This document shows, in pieces, positions 19,344-23,151 of a stretch of DNA of 23,151 nt. Positions within the stretch are counted from its first letter, which is position 1. Each line of letters starts with the position of its first letter. Made by a program: the position numbers and the translations under genes. The notes beneath the pieces were generated by a model. The model saw only the letters and a list, made by a program, of their open reading frames with translations, ran no database searches and had not been told where the DNA came from. The stretch lies in the NCBI RefSeq assembly GCF_000090795.2, contig NW_003546268.1:1342-24492 (forward strand). Reading direction: 5' to 3'. The DNA is from Amphimedon queenslandica (Eukaryota > Porifera > Demospongiae > Haplosclerida > Niphatidae).

Positions 19344-21179
19344 TTATATTTCAACATCTACAGTCCATAGATCTACATCTACCTCCAGATATTTAGGCTT
19401 TTTTGTAGATCTACTGGATGATCCAGTAGATTTACTGGATGGCCAGGAATGTGATTTTTTGATGTGTGGTAACTTCTGTCTCACAGCAGGCACTGTAGGT
19501 CTGCGCTTTAATGTTTGTCTTCCATGTTTTCTTGACTTTTGCCTGGTACCTTTAGCCGCTGGTAAAGATTGAGAATGATGGAATTTGTGTACTGGTTTGG
19601 CTTTTGAAAAATGCAGACTTGAAGCAGATGTAATTGGTTCTTTAATCTGTAAATGAAAAATGAGGTGATTTGCTTTTTATATGTAAAGGCACTGACCTTA
19701 AAAGGAATATCATGATAGGATCCCTGATACCAGATTGAATTTATAGTAAGCTGAAAATTTCCATCAATAATAATATTTGCTAGATCTTGAGCTTGCTCAA
19801 ATTTTAGAGGAAAAATTTCATCATGAACACACAAAGGGACGGACAATGTTATTTCTAGACATCCTTTGTCAATAGAGTCCAATTTTAGGCACTCCATTGG
19901 AAGGTCAAGTGCCTTTGCAACTTCTCCTTTCAAAAAATATATTTGACTCCCACAAATATTTTCGTGCTCTGCTGTATGATCCAATTTTAGTTTGAAGTCA
20001 CCAGACCCTTCAAGATGCTCACCAAAGCTGTCCTTAGGTATCTCTGTAATGCTCCTCTTCAGATATGTCATCACATTCTCTTCTAGAAATGTTTCATAAC
20101 TAGTTTTATCTTCTTCAGTACCAAATTTGTTGATGAGCAATCCTAAAGGGTGATGATTAAACCAAGATGAAATATCAGAGATAATGCTGAAGACGTCATC
20201 TATATCTGTTGCATTGTCCAGAGTTTCTCGCAATGTTAGACCAGACTTTGCTGTTATCTCAAGCAACTTTGAGCTCTTCAAATAAAGAGCAATGGTTTTG
20301 ACTGATACATCCCTTTTCTTCATTGATTCACAAACATCTGTCAATAGGGAGGCAAATGCTTCATTGATTGCTTTTGCTTCTTTCATAAGAAGATATAGGT
20401 ATTGCTGCTTTTTGCAACCAGGTAATTTTTTCACATCTAGTATAGGAAACCTATGACAAGAATCAGGATTGCTACAACCTTCTGTGATAATTTTTTCAAG
20501 AGAACAATCTCCACAACTGCACAATTTTTTGAGATCATCTTCATCATAATAGCCATGATCACTTGCACTGTCAGAACTTTGTTGCAGACCTAGAAACGAT
20601 GAAGATTATGCAATATAATTGTGCCTTAATTTATAATAAACCTTGGCATAAATCAATGTTCATTTCATTGTCATCTGTTTTATTTTCTAAGTCAGAAATT
20701 AATTTATTTTTCAACTATTAAAATAACAAATTATTATTATTATACATAGTCTATAAAAGTATGTTTTCACTCACTTCTTCAGCTAAGCGTTCTTGGTGAA
20801 TTGATGGAGAAACAAGGACACGCAAAATAGTTCCCCAAGTAAATGGCACTTCACAATTAGGAGCTTTTTCCCATAATCTTAAAACTTCAAAAAACATCTT
20901 GTCTGGTTTTCCTGCAAAAGTAACATTCATCTTAATTGCTTCAAGTTCAGATCCTGGAATTTTCAAGTTAGTTCCAAAATATTCCCATTCACTTGGAATC
21001 TATAATACACTAGCATCAAAATTAGTCTATTATTCATCTGATTTACCTCTACAACTACATGATTGAGTAAATATTCCATCTGAGGAATTCCAAACTTTCT
21101 TATATTGTCAAATTCTAAGGATTGGCATTAACAACTATTTTACACATACAGTAGAACTACCTTCAAACAGAAGAGCCAT
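19344..21179 (-). CDS. gene C: Death-domain protein with Cys cluster, shared module and basic tail
   Basis: Exons in coding order: 21179-21161 (ATG), 21114-21047, 20999-20775, 20714-20642, 20589-19697, 19646-19344 (TAA). Total 1581 bases, 526 aa, all GT-AG and in phase. The ATG has A at -3 and G at +4, and begins MALLFEEFDN. Residues ~10-104 form a Death domain (IPSEWEYFGTNL, ELEAIKMN, VLRLWEKAPN, PFTWGTILRVL, RLAEE). A short acidic linker follows. Then come CSCGDC (152-157), C167, C173 and H174, which could bind a metal, and a helical plus alpha/beta module to ~426 that parallels exon 7 of gene B. The last 100 residues contain about 22 Lys/Arg plus many Ser, suggesting nucleic-acid or nuclear association. 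It begins 315 bases after the helicase stop on the same strand, with a polyadenylation signal between, so it is a separate gene. Confidence 0.82.
20775..21114 (-). other. gene C: Death domain exons
   Basis: Exons 21114-21047 and 20999-20775, joined in phase 0, read FGIPQMEYLLNHVVVE, IPSEWEYFGTNLKI, SELEAIKMN, MFFEVLRLWEK, VPFTWGTILRVLVSPSI, RLAEE. The W-x-x-x-G start, central Ile/Leu helix and closing FTW...L...LA helix pair are typical of Death domains. It is a different subtype from that of gene B. Confidence 0.75.
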
Positions 21180-21432
21180 GCTAGAATCTTCTTTCTTTGC
21201 AATAAGGCAGGAAATAACATTCACAAAGATAGGATTCACTGTGTGTAATCTACACAACATTTCCTTATATGGCCATAGTATGCAATGAATAATGATTGTT
21301 ATGATTACTGATTCCGTTCTTGGGAACCATGTTTATGTAACAAATGAAGTATAAAAAATAACAATAGTATAATGTCAACATGTTTACTATTTTTATAGTA
21401 AGTGGGTACCAAAAGTGTTACAAATTATATCA

Positions 21433-21438
21433 TTTATT
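21433..21438 (-). terminator. polyadenylation signal AATAAA of the helicase gene
   Basis: AATAAA on the minus strand about 55 bases after the helicase stop (TGA at 21496-21494) and 250 bases before the gene C start codon. It supports separate transcripts for the two genes. Confidence 0.55.
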
Positions 21439-21493
21439 ATGTATAGGAACTAAATAGCACACAAATGTCATAATTCAAACAAATATTCTATAG

Positions 21494-23124
21494 TCAGTGA
21501 GTTTTACTATGTAAAAATGGGCTAGTTTCATGACTATGTGAAGCATACTCAGCACTTTTTGCTTTCTCTGGTAATGCAAGCTCTGCACTAAGTTTTTTCT
21601 TGAATCTATCTCTTTGGTTTGGTTTGCAGGACTCAGGGAAAAAAATGGTATCATTGTCCAAACAAATGCTCAAGTAATGTTTCCAGCAGCATTCTGGAAA
21701 TTGCTTCTCAGCTTTAAGCAGAGAGAATGGATCACCTATAGCAACAACAAAAGATTTGGAGCGACTAACAGCTGTGTTAAAAATCTGAGGATTTGTTAGG
21801 CTCTTTGTTGGATTACTACTTGTGCCATCACTTTCAAGTGGCTCAAATGTCGTCAAAAAAACAGCTTGAAACTCATGACCTATATGACATATAATAACAA
21901 TTATAATACTAAATAATAATCATTGTACCTTGAATTAAATATGATGGCAAAAGTGTCAGTTTACCTAACCCCACATTCTTCAACTTTGATTCAATTATAT
22001 TCAACTATACATAAACTCAATAATGCATGCTCCAATATATCTTATATTGCTTACTTGAGTTCTAAAAGGAGATATGATACACACATCTCTCATCTTGACA
22101 TGATCCCATTCATGTGGCCAGAAGGAAAAATAATGTTGTGCCTGTCGTACAACTGCATCAGCTACAAACTCCATTAGTCCTTTTAAGTCCTGACTTGAAG
22201 TGTCATTACAATTACACCAATAAAATACAAGAGGATAACGTATTTTTGGATACTGTTTATTCAAATATGCCTCAGGTGCACAGGCAATTGGGTACTTGTA
22301 AATTGTGCTCGACAGGAACTTCACAATCTCAGGGCAACAACGATAATTTGTAGCTAAGTATTTCAAGTACTTAAAATCCTGTTGCTTGCCTGCAAACTCC
22401 TGGTATTTCTTCTCCAAACGCTCTAGCAATGATTGAGCCAGACCATACTCCTTACTCTTTTCACCCAAAACAAGAACAGATGGTCCAACCTAAAGTTAAC
22501 ATTAAAATTGAATAAATTTGACATGATGCATTACCTGTTTTGTATCTCCTGCTATAATTACTTTAGTAGCAGCATCTCCCAGAGAAAGAGGAGCTATTGC
22601 TTCAGGTTCTCTCACCTGTGCAGCTTCATCAAGAAGGATATGAGTAAAGCGAACTTTATTGAGGATTTTTGCAACTGGCAATGAGCTCATATATGTTGTC
22701 ATGATTACAAGAATACGATCATTAATGTGCCGTCCAATCACAATGTCACGTCTGAAATCAAATAATGTCTTGTTCATTACATTGTGAGAAAAATTATAAG
22801 AATCCTTTCTTGTTATGCGAATAATTTTGACCTGTGACATACGAGAAAAAGCAGGATGCAAATACTTGAGCATATATGTTTCAACTGTATTGGTATGATG
22901 AGCACATAACAGAATCCTTGTTTGAGTGTGTGATTCCAAAGCAGCTTGAATGAATTCGTAAGCAGCACGAGCTATAATTCTTGTCTTTCCAGAGCCAAAA
23001 GGACCAGAAACAATAACTGGATGATCTACAGGACTTTCAACAATTGCTTCCAAAGCTTGAAACTGCTTATCAGCATCAACTAGTAGATCAGGGTGAGGGC
23101 ATGCAGGCTTCAAATGAAAAGATG
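21494..23124 (-). CDS. SF1 RNA helicase, UPF1/MOV10/HELZ-like, 3' part (5' end outside window)
   Basis: Exons in coding order: 23124-22535, 22489-22055, 22004-21929, 21879-21494 (TGA). About 495 codons are visible, all in phase. Motifs in order: Walker A GPFGSGKT (22982-23005), motif Ia ILLCAHHTNT, motif II DEAAQ (22616-22630), motif III AGDTKQVGP across the first intron, SLLERL, NYRCCPEI, ISPFRTQ, QGHEFQAVFLTT (motif V), and NTAVSRSK with the conserved Arg (motif VI). This is the UPF1-like branch, whose members unwind or translocate on RNA with ATP and act in mRNA decay or antiviral restriction. DEAAQ is closest to HELZ/HELZ2 and MOV10 types. A short Lys/Glu-rich tail follows. An acceptor at 23125 shows that the gene continues rightwards; upstream domains are unseen. 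ATPase residues look intact. Confidence 0.87.
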
Positions 23125-23151
23125 CTGTAAGAGAAAGGTGAGTGATGGCAT

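Overview
This window looks like nuclear DNA of an early-branching animal, most likely a demosponge close to Amphimedon queenslandica. The species is an inference from AT-rich sequence, many exons split by mostly 45-65 bp GT-AG introns, sponge-type Death-fold proteins and dense short inverted-repeat elements. I see no rRNA, tRNA, CRISPR array or bacterial operon.

The left two thirds hold two tandem paralogues on the + strand: gene A (690-6282, 5' end not found) and gene B (9516-16449, complete, 25 exons, 1001 codons plus stop). I rebuilt both exon by exon, and every exon phase closes without a frameshift. Gene B encodes a Death domain, a helical domain, a Ser/Thr-rich linker, a roughly 220-residue helical plus alpha/beta module, a coiled-coil stretch, a segment resembling the post-catalytic region of ubiquitin protease USP47, and a full eIF4E cap-binding domain at the C terminus. 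I know of no described protein joining a Death fold, a USP47-type segment and eIF4E. Gene A has the same layout with the USP47-like segment duplicated internally. The two copies differ at cap-site and regulatory positions.

Between the paralogues (6283-9515) lie inverted-repeat elements, a decayed piece of a gene C-like gene (about 8655-8855) and a minisatellite. After gene B (16450-19343) there is a short tail of the duplicated block, a degenerate tandem repeat and unassigned AT-rich DNA.

The right end is on the - strand. Gene C (21179 down to 19344, six exons, 526 aa) is a Death-domain protein with a Cys cluster, a module that looks homologous to the one in genes A and B, and a very basic tail. 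Upstream of it in the same orientation is the 3' part of a UPF1/MOV10/HELZ-like SF1 RNA helicase (23124 down to 21494, running off the window). The cluster therefore places innate-immunity-type Death folds next to two mRNA-control activities, cap binding and RNA helicase. A role in stress or antiviral control of translation is a hypothesis only.

At least eight short elements with TA...GTATAGC-type inverted ends, plus two unrelated insertions, sit in introns or spacers. Comparing the paralogues reveals empty and filled sites for several of them.
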